In this document: positions 16,670 to 24,797 of the stretch, piece by piece
Numbering within the stretch: position 1 is the first letter of the stretch
Layout: the number at the start of each line of letters is the position of its first letter
Position numbers and translations under genes: made by a program
Notes under the pieces: generated by a model
What the model was told of the DNA's origin: nothing
What the model saw: the letters and a program-made list of their open reading frames with translations, nothing else
Databases searched by the model: none
Source: an uncultured Christensenellaceae bacterium
GTDB taxonomy: Bacteria > Bacillota > Clostridia > Christensenellales > Pumilibacteraceae
Assembly: GCA_910586925.1 (NCBI GenBank)
Contig: CAJUKG010000006.1
Location: forward strand, 62,001 to 126,000
Direction: 5' to 3'
DNA: 64,000 bases

Positions 16670-18061
16670 TCACTTTTTGCCGTTTTTCGCCGCGTACCAC
16701 ACGCCCGCGTATATTATGCCGCCGACGAACGGTACGACGCAGGACAGCAACAGGAACAGAAAACAACTGAATTTGAACGGTTTTATGCCGCTCGCGCCCG
16801 CATCCTCCTCGCCGCCGCCCGCTTTCACGTCGTCGGTAGGGAGAAGCTGACCGAACTTGTTGTCGATATAAAAATCCGTCTCGCCCGTAAAAGCATTCAC
16901 GCGCGCGGTGACCGTTTCGCCGTCGACGTCGCAGTCGAAGAACCAGAACGGCACGTAAATATCTTCTTGTCCGAAATCCCGATAGTTCTCGCCTACGCCC
17001 TGCACGTTGTTGAGCGAAATGTCGGACGCATGCCAATTATACTTTCTCGCTATCCTTTCTTTTATAACGTCGTACGAGCTGACCTGACGCATCGACGCGC
17101 CGCTGCTCACCTCCGCTTCGCGCTCTACGGTCACGCGCACACGCGCGTCGGGCAGTTCGCTCGAAAACTCCATCTTGTCTATCCACCGATTAAGATCGTC
17201 GTTGGGTATGCCGAGCTTGAACGTCGCGCCGTATGTTATGTACTCGGTGTCGATATTCATTTCGCCGCTTCCCGTGGTGTACGTGACGGCATTGTCCGCT
17301 TGATGCTTGAACCCGTAAGTGAAAGTGCCCAGATATTCCGTTTGCCCGATCACCCTTTGATACTCGAGAACGCCGCGCGGACTTGACGACTTGATCGCCG
17401 CGATACGCTTTTTGCCGAGTCCTTTGCCCGCATTCTCGTCGAGTTTCGCTTGAATGAGTGCGCGCGCCATGCTCTCCGATTTTTTTGCGGCGACGAAAAA
17501 CACTTTGCGCGACTTGATTTGTGCGAGCCTGCTTAAATACCGCTCGAGCTGTTCGCCGCCCTCGAGCACACCTTTTTCCATGCCGTATGCGGCGTAAACG
17601 GCGTTATCGGAAACGTCACATTCACCGATGTTTGCGTTTACGAGATACTTTTTCACTTCGGCTTTAGCCGCGCCCGCTTGCCGAGCAAGCTCGGCAAGCC
17701 GATACCACGCTTTCCCTTGCCACTCACGCAAAAAGTTCTCGTATGCGAGTGCTTTGCAGTATCCGTCTTTAGCCGTCGCTGGATCCGCTTTCGCGCGGTT
17801 TACGAGCGCGGTGAAGTATGTGTATACATATTCCGATTTGCCCGCTTCCGCCTCTGCCTCAAGCCCGCCTTTCGCGAGATAGTTAAGCGCGCCGTTATGA
17901 TCGGTGTCAACTATGTGCTCGGCATACCTGAAGCACGCTTCCGCGTCGCCGAGGTCTGCGGCTTGTTTCATGCACTCCCAACCCTTCGCGACGTTCTTCG
18001 TCAGTCCGTCCCTGCCGAACAAATAGCTGTCCGCTAAATTGCGTTGTTCTTCACCTGTCAT
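16670..18061 (-). CDS. Sel1-repeat protein with C-terminal membrane anchor
   Basis: A 463-aa protein. Residues about 1-60 contain Sel1-like repeats (GWECMKQAADLGDAEACFRYAEH), with a further helical region to about 190. The middle (230-400) is a mixed alpha/beta domain without recognised motifs. A single transmembrane segment near 430-455 is followed by a short basic tail, so the bulk is probably cytosolic and tail-anchored. Sel1 repeats bind other proteins. AAGGAG precedes the ATG. It sits alone between the kinase and the ribU riboswitch, transcribed away from the latter. Function unknown. Confidence 0.7.
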   Translation of the reverse strand: MTGEEQRNLADSYLFGRDGLTKNVAKGWECMKQAADLGDAEACFRYAEHIVDTDHNGALNYLAKGGLEAEAEAGKSEYVYTYFTALVNRAKADPATAKDGYCKALAYENFLREWQGKAWYRLAELARQAGAAKAEVKKYLVNANIGECDVSDNAVYAAYGMEKGVLEGGEQLERYLSRLAQIKSRKVFFVAAKKSESMARALIQAKLDENAGKGLGKKRIAAIKSSSPRGVLEYQRVIGQTEYLGTFTYGFKHQADNAVTYTTGSGEMNIDTEYITYGATFKLGIPNDDLNRWIDKMEFSSELPDARVRVTVEREAEVSSGASMRQVSSYDVIKERIARKYNWHASDISLNNVQGVGENYRDFGQEDIYVPFWFFDCDVDGETVTARVNAFTGETDFYIDNKFGQLLPTDDVKAGGGEEDAGASGIKPFKFSCFLFLLLSCVVPFVGGIIYAGVWYAAKNGKK

Positions 18062-18187
18062 GATAACTCCTTTCGGGGGGTATATTTACCCGAGATTATG
18101 TTATCTATTATAAACAACGCTCCGCCAAAGAACCGCCGAAAAACCGCATATAAATAATATCCGATAAAATTTTTACCGCGTATTCGC

Positions 18188-18216
18188 TTGACACGGCGAA
18201 AGAAACGTTCTATACT
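18188..18216 (+). promoter_or_regulatory. Promoter of the FMN riboswitch-ribU unit
   Basis: TTGACA (18188-18193), a 17-bp spacer and TATACT (18211-18216), ending 19 bp before the riboswitch. Confidence 0.85.
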
Positions 18217-18235
18217 GATTATGCAATCCATAGTC

Positions 18236-18353
18236 ATTCTTTGAGGCGGGGTGCAATTCCCCACCGGTGGTACAGTCCACAAAGCCCGCTTTTATGCGCG
18301 CCCGAACGGGTGAAATTCCCGTACCGACGGTAAAGTCCGGATGAAAAAAGAAT
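18236..18353 (+). promoter_or_regulatory. FMN riboswitch (RFN element)
   Basis: The conserved RFN elements are present in order: closing stem ATTCTTT/AAAGAAT, GAGGCGGGGTGCAATTCCCC, ACCGGTGGTACAGTCC, AAGCCCGC, and GGTGAAATTCCCGTACCGAC with GTAAAGTCCGGATG. It senses flavin mononucleotide and, when FMN is bound, would favour the terminator at 18385. Confidence 0.97.
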
Positions 18354-18384
18354 ACGGCATATCATATTTGTTTTATGTTCGTTT

Positions 18385-18417
18385 CGCCTCGAGGTATTAG
18401 TGTCCTCGGGCGTTTTT
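18385..18417 (+). terminator. Riboswitch-controlled terminator before ribU
   Basis: CGCCTCGAGG pairs with CCTCGGGCG (one bulge) followed by TTTTT, 31 bp after the aptamer and 46 bp before the start codon: the expression platform. Confidence 0.8.
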
Positions 18418-18462
18418 ATTGTCGAAGAACGGCTTCGGAAAATTTACAAGGCGGTGTCCGAA

Positions 18463-19263
18463 ATGGAACAAACGCAAAAACAACCGTTCTTCTCCACAAC
18501 GCGCATAGCGTTTATCGCAATGTTCGCGACGCTCGCGGGAGTGCTGTACGTGCTCAACTTCTCGCTGCCGTTCGCGTTTCCGAGCTTTCTCGAGTTCAAA
18601 CTGTCCGACGTGCCCATTCTCATCGGCACGTTCACGCTCGGACCGAGCGCGGGCGCGGCGATCGTCGTTATCGAGATACTCATCAAGCTCGTTATCAAAG
18701 GCACTTCGACGATGTTCGTCGGCGAGCTGTCCGACCTTATGACATCATGCGCGTTTGCCGTCGTCGCGGGCATCATCTATCTGAAACACCGCACGTTCAA
18801 AGGCGCGCTCGTCGCAATGGCTGTCGGGACCGCCGTCGAAGTAGTCGTCGCGCTGTTGTTCAATCGGTTCGTGCTTGTCCCGTTCTACATAACCGTTTTC
18901 TTCCACGGCAGTTGGGAACCGCTCATCGGACTCATGACGCCGCTCTTTCCGAACTGCACGAAAGACACTTTCTACACGTTCTATCTGTGGGCGTCCGTTC
19001 TGCCGTTCAACCTGTTGCGCTGTCTTGTCGCCGACGTAATAACACTGCTCGTGTATAAACGCATTTCGCGGCTTATAAACACCGTCAATCACAAAATCTA
19101 CGGCAATGCCGCGACTGCCGCCGCCGCGGACGGCGAATCGCAAACCGCGGGCAGTTCGCGCGCAACGCGCATGCGAAAAATCAACGTTGCGGTAATTATA
19201 TCCGCCGCCGTCGCTGTCGCACTGCTTCTCGCTTTCGCCCTATTGCGCTATTTCGTATTTTGA
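18463..19263 (+). CDS. ribU: Riboflavin ECF transporter substrate-binding subunit
   Basis: A 266-aa membrane protein of the RibU family, the S-component that binds riboflavin and works with the shared ECF module (EcfA, EcfA', EcfT), not encoded in this window. About six transmembrane helices are visible; family motifs include LEFKLSDVPILIGTFTLGP near residue 45 and the following GAAIVVIEILIKL. The C-terminal 40 residues add a low-complexity Ala-rich linker and an extra hydrophobic helix, longer than typical RibU of about 200 aa. The ATG at 18463 has AAGGCGG 7 nt upstream. Regulation by the FMN riboswitch directly upstream supports the function. Confidence 0.93.
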   Translation: MEQTQKQPFFSTTRIAFIAMFATLAGVLYVLNFSLPFAFPSFLEFKLSDVPILIGTFTLGPSAGAAIVVIEILIKLVIKGTSTMFVGELSDLMTSCAFAVVAGIIYLKHRTFKGALVAMAVGTAVEVVVALLFNRFVLVPFYITVFFHGSWEPLIGLMTPLFPNCTKDTFYTFYLWASVLPFNLLRCLVADVITLLVYKRISRLINTVNHKIYGNAATAAAADGESQTAGSSRATRMRKINVAVIISAAVAVALLLAFALLRYFVF

Positions 19264-19281
19264 TCGTCGGATTAATTATTT

Positions 19282-20484
19282 CTACTTCTTCTTTATCCCT
19301 TTATACCCTACCGTCGCTTTATGCGCACCCGGTCGGGCGGACGGGGTGCTTGCGGGCGGAACGATAGGCGGCACCCGGTCTTCTTTATCCTCGGGATAAA
19401 CGGGCGCGCTCTCGCTTTTCGCCGTGTCCGCGACGATAGGCGGCACGGGAACTTCCGCAATTTTTTCCGCTTCGGGTATAGGTTCGGCTGTTATATCCCG
19501 CTCGACGCCCTCCGCCGCTTCGGGTATAGGTTCGACTGTTGTATTTTGCTCGACGCTTTCCGCCGCTTCGGGCGCGTCCGCCGTCGGGCGTTCTTCTTTC
19601 GCCGTGTCGGGCATTTCCCAAACATACGCCTTTTTATAACCGACATAATCGCGAACGACCGACGTAAAGGGACGCGCATATTCGCGTTTTTTCGTTTCGC
19701 CGTCATTTTCTTCGGTATCGGTATCGAGTTCTTTGCTGTCGGTATCCGACTCCTCGTCGTCTTCGAATTCGTCGTCGTCGAACTCCTCGAAATCATCGGT
19801 ATAATCGTCGTCTATCGTATCGTATTCGTCATGCTCGGCGTCGGCACTGTCGCTGTCGGCGGTTTCAAATACTTTTACCGAGCCGTCGGCGTACGTCGCA
19901 ACATTCACTTCCGTGCCTTTTTCGATCATGTACGCCGAGCGTCCCGACTTGAGAGTGCCGTCGCAATCCACGCGGACGAAGAACTTTTTTTCGGACGACG
20001 CGTTAGGCATTTCCAAGCACACGGTCACGACGCCGCGCTCCTCGTGTTCCACGCGCTCGCTCGGCGCGATATCGAAATCGTACTTGCTCGATTGCGTGTT
20101 TGCCGAGCGTTTCGCACGCACCTGCGACACGATTATTATTATGACGAGTATCGCGGGACCGGTAAAGAACACCGCAAGCCCCGCACCGAACATGTCGAAC
20201 GCCATGAGGAACATTCCCGTCATGGGCAAGCCTATCACGCAAAGCAATACGCCGAGCAAAACCGCGATCGCGGCGACGCTGCGTTTTGTAGCTTTCTTGT
20301 CTTTTTCGTCGCTACTGCCGCGCCTTGCCGCGCCGATCGCATTCACTGCGAAGACGCTTATTATTCCGACGACCACTACGCCGAGCCCGACATAGAACAG
20401 CGGCGTAATGCCCGACACCGAGCCTGCAAACAGGAGCACGAATCCGAATATTGCCGCCGCTATCGCAAATTTACTTTTATTCAT
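19282..20484 (-). CDS. Membrane protein with acidic, repeat-bearing cytosolic tail
   Basis: A 400-aa protein of no recognised family. Four hydrophobic segments lie in the first 135 residues (about 7-25, 28-50, 70-95, 98-125). A small beta-rich domain follows (about 145-205: VVTVCLEMP, FFVRVDCDGTLK). Residues 215-270 are almost purely Asp/Glu, and the C-terminal quarter contains imperfect EPIPEAAE-type repeats and Pro-rich sequence, ending in a basic YKGIKKK. The tail is probably disordered and cytosolic. The start at 20484 is chosen because the longer frame has no hydrophobic or SD support. It converges with ribU with only 18 bp between stops. Confidence 0.6.
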   Translation of the reverse strand: MNKSKFAIAAAIFGFVLLFAGSVSGITPLFYVGLGVVVVGIISVFAVNAIGAARRGSSDEKDKKATKRSVAAIAVLLGVLLCVIGLPMTGMFLMAFDMFGAGLAVFFTGPAILVIIIIVSQVRAKRSANTQSSKYDFDIAPSERVEHEERGVVTVCLEMPNASSEKKFFVRVDCDGTLKSGRSAYMIEKGTEVNVATYADGSVKVFETADSDSADAEHDEYDTIDDDYTDDFEEFDDDEFEDDEESDTDSKELDTDTEENDGETKKREYARPFTSVVRDYVGYKKAYVWEMPDTAKEERPTADAPEAAESVEQNTTVEPIPEAAEGVERDITAEPIPEAEKIAEVPVPPIVADTAKSESAPVYPEDKEDRVPPIVPPASTPSARPGAHKATVGYKGIKKK

Positions 20485-20585
20485 AACGCATGACCTTGAT
20501 TTTATATATTTGCCGTATACGATACAATTATAACATATGCGCCGCCCGATTGTAAAGTATTCCCGAAAATATTTTCCGTGCGGTA

Positions 20586-20614
20586 TTGACAACCGCATGT
20601 TTGCGTGATATACT
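20586..20614 (+). promoter_or_regulatory. Promoter of the DIP1984-like gene
   Basis: TTGACA (20586-20591), a 17-bp spacer and TATACT (20609-20614). Confidence 0.85.
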
Positions 20615-20645
20615 GTTTTCGACTCAAACTGCGGGAGGTATTACC

Positions 20646-21134
20646 ATGAAAAAAGTTTGCCACAAAGAAGCGATGAAGATAATAAGCGAGCTTAACGACA
20701 AAAAGACGCGACTCATCAACACCGAACTGCGCGAAAAAACCGTGCGTTACCGTGACGGCGAATCGCGTCCGACAGGCGGATATTCGTACCAAAAAACTCG
20801 CGACGAGATCAAGAAGCTCGACGCCGAGATCCGCCGAATCAAGCACGTTCTCGCCAAAGCGAACTGCGCGGTCATGCTCGACGGGTTCGACATGACGCTC
20901 GGCGAGGGGCTTGTATATCTCGCGCAGCTCACGCAGGAACACGAACGCATCGACGCGCTCGCAAACGAAATGCAGACGTTCGTTTCCATTACCGCGAACG
21001 GCGTGACCATTCACAACGACTGCATGTACGACGTGAAAAAGGCGGAAGCGGACGCCGCCGCGCTGAACAGCGAGATCGGCAGACTGCAAGTGGCTATCGA
21101 CCGCGCCAATCTCGTCAATTACATAGAACTGTAG
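20646..21134 (+). CDS. DIP1984-like coiled-coil protein
   Basis: A 162-aa soluble helical protein resembling the DIP1984 family (once annotated as septicolysin-like). Heptad-rich helices occupy most of the sequence: KLDAEIRRIKHVLAKAN (about 57-73) and the C-terminal ALNSEIGRLQVAIDRANLV. Family members end with the same LQ-x2-I/L-x3-N pattern. The molecular role of the family is unknown; it is probably cytosolic and oligomeric. GGGAGG lies 8 nt upstream of the ATG, and the gene has its own consensus promoter, so it is monocistronic. Confidence 0.75.
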   Translation: MKKVCHKEAMKIISELNDKKTRLINTELREKTVRYRDGESRPTGGYSYQKTRDEIKKLDAEIRRIKHVLAKANCAVMLDGFDMTLGEGLVYLAQLTQEHERIDALANEMQTFVSITANGVTIHNDCMYDVKKAEADAAALNSEIGRLQVAIDRANLVNYIEL

Positions 21135-21342
21135 CCGCATATAAATATGCGCCGCGGCGAAGTTTCGGTTGCCGCATATCTTTCCCGACGCGCGGACTGC
21201 TTGCATTTTTTCTCGGGATCGTTGTCAGTCTGTTTATTGTTATTGTTTTGGCGTTGTCCGTTGTCTTTTTGTGAGTTATGGCATACCGGTTATAACATCT
21301 GAAAGCATATTTTTTGCGGCACGCCGCGCGTCGAAAACTTCG

Positions 21343-21382
21343 GCACGCGCGAAGTATAGGGTTATAGCGCGTGCGCTTTTTT
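21343..21382 (+). terminator. Rho-independent terminator, plus strand
   Basis: GCACGCGC (21343-21350) pairs with GCGCGTGC (21367-21374), then GCTTTTTTG. It lies 208 bp after the nearest plus-strand stop, so it ends either a long 3' UTR or an unrecognised small RNA. I see no gene in 21135-21342. Confidence 0.7.
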
Positions 21383-21390
21383 GTCACGTA

Positions 21391-21424
21391 AAAACCGCCG
21401 TCCGAGCTGTCGAACGACGGTTTT
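21391..21424 (-). terminator. Rho-independent terminator of the lipoprotein gene
   Basis: On the minus strand a stem of GACGG-type halves (AAAACCGTC against GACGGCGGTTTT) is followed by TTTTTA, 10 bp after the stop at 21435. Confidence 0.75.
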
Positions 21425-21434
21425 GCTTTTCCGT

Positions 21435-21953
21435 TTAATTTATTTCGCCGCTCTGCCGCCATGCGACTATCATGAGATTGCCGCCTTCCATGCCGAGGTA
21501 TATTCCCGATACCACTATGTGCTTCGCTTCCGCGGCGGTTTCGCCGTTCTCGTACTCGTATTTGACTTCCGCGACCACGTACCCGCCGTACGTGCCGTAA
21601 TAGTCGGTGACTTCGCACAGCGAAATATCTCCGCCATCGTGTTGCGCCTCGAAGTCGCGGACTATCGCGCTCTTGACCGAGTCGTCCACTTCCGATTCGA
21701 TCGGCTTTACGCTATACTCGACGGGCGTGAGCACGATATTCCCGTCATCGTCGTATGTCACCGTTTGCACAGAGCCGTTGCGCAACGCCGCTATATTCTT
21801 GATGTCCTCGACCGTCAGCTCGTTCCGCTCCACAAGCTCGGCGAGCGTGTATATGTTCCCGCGCGTCGAGCAACCGACGACAAACATCGACGATATTATT
21901 ATCGCCATTGCGACGAGCCACGCACGCACGACGCCTTTCCGTATTCTCGACAC
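21435..21953 (-). CDS. Small lipoprotein of unknown function
   Basis: A 172-aa lipoprotein. A basic N-region (MSRIRKGVVR), a hydrophobic core and the lipobox VVGC (Cys28) predict export and lipid attachment by Lgt, encoded 1.7 kb away. The mature part has two alpha/beta segments with YDDDGNIVLTPVEY and a C-terminal GGYVVAEVKYEYENGE, somewhat like small PepSY/NTF2-like extracellular domains, but no family is certain. The start is GTG with AGGAGGTGA just upstream. Monocistronic with its own terminator. Confidence 0.75.
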   Translation of the reverse strand: MSRIRKGVVRAWLVAMAIIISSMFVVGCSTRGNIYTLAELVERNELTVEDIKNIAALRNGSVQTVTYDDDGNIVLTPVEYSVKPIESEVDDSVKSAIVRDFEAQHDGGDISLCEVTDYYGTYGGYVVAEVKYEYENGETAAEAKHIVVSGIYLGMEGGNLMIVAWRQSGEIN

Positions 21954-22073
21954 CGTTCACCTCCTACAAGTACCGTTATTACGACTCGGATAGTCGCAAA
22001 CCCGCCGCATTTTCGGTACTTGATTATTATACCACAAAAATATTATAAAATCAACCCCTATTGCGAATTGTAC

Positions 22074-22823
22074 TCAATTTATGCGCGAATAGAATTCACG
22101 GCGCATTTTCCGTAGCGCGGGCACAAGGCTTTCGATGTCGGGATAACGTTCTTCGCTCGCCGATTCGATCGGGCGCATGCGCGCACTGCCGTGCACGCTC
22201 GCAAACCGCGAGCCGAACACGGTGATGCAATCGACAACGCGAAAGCCCATAAACTCGATCGACTCAACGCCCGAAATCACCGCGTTTAACCGTTCGAATT
22301 CTTTTACGGCGGACGGCGTCTTGCCGCGCGGCAGGTTGCGTATCAATACCGATCCGCTCGGTGCGCGGCGGCACACCGCGGTTATGAATTCGCGGGGATC
22401 CAAACGGAAATCGACGTCCTCGGCGTCGAACACGCGATTGTTTTTATCGAGATACACCACTGCGTCGAGCGTGTTACGCATGTGCAAGAAGTACTTTACG
22501 GCGAACTCGACCGCACGCGCCTCGCAGTCGATCGTGAATTCGGGTTGCATGCGAAGCACTGCTTGGCGTTGGAACGGGCGCAGAAAAGACAGAAACGCCG
22601 CGGCTCTGTCGGTGAGTTTCAATTCTTTAAGCTCGTCCTTCGATGCGTTGAGTATTCCGCCCAATCCGCCGAACCGAGCGAAAAGCCGCATTGCCGTTCC
22701 GTCGCAATCTTCGCCGTAAAGCGACTGAAGCGCGAGTTGCAGAATTTCCAAATCGCTGTTCGGCAGTTCGCATTTCGACAGCTCTTTTTCGTTTCTTTCG
22801 TAAAGCGTTTGCCATTTATTCAT
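22074..22823 (-). CDS. RadC-like protein with lost JAMM metal site
   Basis: A 249-aa RadC homologue (UPF0758). It keeps the helix-hairpin-helix region (FARFGGLGGILNASKDELKELKL, about 47-70) and the family's fold through DAVVYLDKNNRV. The JAMM motif HNHPSGDPTPS of active members is replaced by RNLPRGKTPS: both zinc His residues are Arg and Leu, and the metal Asp that follows is not present. It is therefore very likely catalytically dead. Family function in DNA repair or transfer is itself uncertain. The start overlaps the CPBP gene end by 8 bp, in an operon lgt-CPBP-radC. Confidence 0.85.
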   Translation of the reverse strand: MNKWQTLYERNEKELSKCELPNSDLEILQLALQSLYGEDCDGTAMRLFARFGGLGGILNASKDELKELKLTDRAAAFLSFLRPFQRQAVLRMQPEFTIDCEARAVEFAVKYFLHMRNTLDAVVYLDKNNRVFDAEDVDFRLDPREFITAVCRRAPSGSVLIRNLPRGKTPSAVKEFERLNAVISGVESIEFMGFRVVDCITVFGSRFASVHGSARMRPIESASEERYPDIESLVPALRKMRREFYSRIN

Positions 22824-23658
22824 GCTCGCTCCCGCCGTTGCGGTTCTCCGCGTCTTCGGCGTCGGCTTCCCGCTTTTTCTCGGCGCACTCTTTGCGCACC
22901 AGGCAAACAACGGTCGCGATCACGTACGCGGTGGCGAGCACGCCCACGACCGCGGTCGATATCCGGAACGCCGTGTCTTGGAACAAGCCGCGCCCCAGAT
23001 CGGTGATTATCATGCCGCCGACGTCGAACACGAAATGCGTTATTACGCAAAGCCAAACATTGCCCGTTTTGAGCAGCATTACCGCGAGCATGCAACCGAT
23101 GAGAAAGGTGTACCCGACCTGCAACAGCGTCGCGCCTATCCCCGCGCCGAAAAACAGATTGATTATGTGCATCAATCCGAAAACAGCCGCCGACAGCAAC
23201 ACCGCCCACAGCGTCGCATACCGCCCGCCTATCCGCGATTTCGCGAGCGGAACGACGAGTGCTCTGAAGAACAATTCTTCGAGCAATGCTATCGACGCAC
23301 ACTTCAGCAAAAACAGCCACAGCAGATCGACGCGAGTGACCGTCGCCGCACCGCGTATCATCGCGGAGAACGGAAAATTCACTATAGCGACAGCAAAGCA
23401 CGGAATACTCCAAAGCAGGGCTTTGCCCCACCCCCTCCGTACGGTCAAGTACGCCTTGCTTTCGTCCGAACGCAATAACAGCATTACGAGCGGCACGCAT
23501 ACCGCCGCGCGCGGCACGGTATCGGTCACGAGCCGTTCGACGCGCGAGTCGCCGTACCCGATTATCCCGGGTATGCCGAATACGATCGCCGCGACAACCG
23601 CAACTGCCGCCGCCACGCAAAGCGCGACGTCCGCCGCTTTTACTCTGCGATCACTCAT
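22816..23658 (-). CDS. CPBP family intramembrane metalloprotease
   Basis: A 280-aa polytopic membrane protein of the CPBP/Abi family (CAAX protease and bacteriocin-processing). The three family motifs are intact: EELFFRAL (EExxxR), FGLMHIIN (FxxxH) and HFVFD (HxxxD). Eight or so hydrophobic segments surround them. The N-terminal 60 residues and an acidic C-terminal tail (KKREADAEDAE) are extra. Members process prenylated or small secreted peptides, or give self-immunity to bacteriocins; the substrate here cannot be told. Overlaps with lgt (8 bp) and radC (8 bp) show a tight operon. Confidence 0.9.
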   Translation of the reverse strand: MSDRRVKAADVALCVAAAVAVVAAIVFGIPGIIGYGDSRVERLVTDTVPRAAVCVPLVMLLLRSDESKAYLTVRRGWGKALLWSIPCFAVAIVNFPFSAMIRGAATVTRVDLLWLFLLKCASIALLEELFFRALVVPLAKSRIGGRYATLWAVLLSAAVFGLMHIINLFFGAGIGATLLQVGYTFLIGCMLAVMLLKTGNVWLCVITHFVFDVGGMIITDLGRGLFQDTAFRISTAVVGVLATAYVIATVVCLVRKECAEKKREADAEDAENRNGGSEHE

Positions 23659-24547
23659 CGCCTACCTGCTCCGCAGGAACGTTCTCGGCGTCCGCTTTCT
23701 CCTGTTCAACGGGTTCGGTAACGGCGTCCGCGTCCGCCACGTCGATCGCTTCTCCGTCGTATTTTTCCGCGACGCGGGCATAAGCGGATTTCAGTATATA
23801 CTTATACAGCACGATCAATGCCGCTCCGAATATCGCGAGCAGTACGGCAGTGAGCTGCGACGGCGTGAGGAACGCCACGCCCGACGCGCCGCGATAGTCG
23901 TCGCGCACGTACTCGATCGCGAAGCGAAACACGCCGTACGCCATGAGATATATACTCGCCGTGTAGTCGGCGAGCTTTTTCTTTTCTATCAACACTATCA
24001 AGACCGCGAACAGCGCGAACAGGAATAACGCTTCGAACAGCTGTGTGGGCACGCGGTTTTGCCATTCGCCGTTCACGAACATGGAAATGCCTATCCAGCT
24101 GTCGGTGGCTATTCCGTAACAGCACCCCGCGAACAAACACCCTATCCGTCCGAATCCGTGCGCGAGCGCGACGCACGGCATAAACAGCGATACTATGCGG
24201 TGGAATTCGGTTACGTGACGCTTGTCCTTGAACACAAAATGCCCGATCCCGAAATACGCCGCGACGAAAACGACTACCGCACCTATAAGTCCGCCGTAGA
24301 ACGTCGCGCCTATTCCCCACTCGAATACTCCCGTTTCTATGTACGCATACCAAGACTGGAACAGTATCGCAAACACGTACCCTATGAATATCGCCCCGAT
24401 CAGAACGAGTATCGCAAACCGAAAAACCGCGAACGACATTCCGACGTGCTTATACAGCAGCCGCGCTACCGTCATTGCCGTAACTATGCCAATGACAACC
24501 ACCAACCAGTACAGGTCGATGCCTAATATGTTTGCGTCGGGAAACAT
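23651..24547 (-). CDS. lgt: Prolipoprotein diacylglyceryl transferase
   Basis: A 298-aa membrane enzyme that transfers diacylglycerol from phosphatidylglycerol to the lipobox Cys of prolipoproteins, the first step of lipoprotein maturation. The Lgt signature HGFGRIGCLFAGCCYG is present at about 139-154, with seven hydrophobic segments. The C-terminal 45 residues form an acidic tail. It leads the operon lgt-CPBP-radC. The ATG lies 6 nt after a consensus -10 and has no SD, which predicts a leaderless mRNA. Several lipoproteins in this window are likely substrates. Confidence 0.95.
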   Translation of the reverse strand: MFPDANILGIDLYWLVVVIGIVTAMTVARLLYKHVGMSFAVFRFAILVLIGAIFIGYVFAILFQSWYAYIETGVFEWGIGATFYGGLIGAVVVFVAAYFGIGHFVFKDKRHVTEFHRIVSLFMPCVALAHGFGRIGCLFAGCCYGIATDSWIGISMFVNGEWQNRVPTQLFEALFLFALFAVLIVLIEKKKLADYTASIYLMAYGVFRFAIEYVRDDYRGASGVAFLTPSQLTAVLLAIFGAALIVLYKYILKSAYARVAEKYDGEAIDVADADAVTEPVEQEKADAENVPAEQVGDE

Positions 24548-24553
24548 ATTACT

Positions 24554-24582
24554 ATTATATCACGTAAGCACTCCGCTGTCAA
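24554..24582 (-). promoter_or_regulatory. Consensus promoter of lgt, directly abutting the ATG
   Basis: On the minus strand TTGACA (24577-24582), a 17-bp spacer and TATAAT (24554-24559). Only AGTAAT separates the -10 from the start codon. Confidence 0.88.
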
Positions 24583-24651
24583 TAGCTGTCGAAGTTTGCG
24601 CGATAATTTAATTGACCGTAGGTAATTATGATACATTAAAATATCGCACAT

Positions 24652-24689
24652 ATAAAGCGCGCGAATTTATCCGAACTCACGCGCTTTAT
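24652..24689 (-). terminator. Hairpin downstream of the GH3 operon
   Basis: ATAAAGCGCG pairs with CGCGCTTTAT around an 18-nt loop, about 110 bp past the GH3 stop. The U-tract is poor on both strands. The rest of the 24583-24797 gap shows nothing recognisable. Confidence 0.4.
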
Positions 24690-24797
24690 GTTTGCTTTAC
24701 CTATATCACACAGCTTTTTCAATATCGGCCTGCCGTATATTTACGAGTTTTATCCGTTACGAATAATGTTCCGACAGAGAGAAAAGCAACGCGATAC

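Noticed and set aside
21135..21342. Small gene or riboswitch before the plus-strand terminator
   Set aside because: No frame with an SD and no known aptamer motif is visible; it may just be a long 3' UTR.
22691..24028. A 445-codon plus-strand frame
   Set aside because: It is antisense to the CPBP and lgt genes; composition is Arg/Thr/Ser-biased without motifs.
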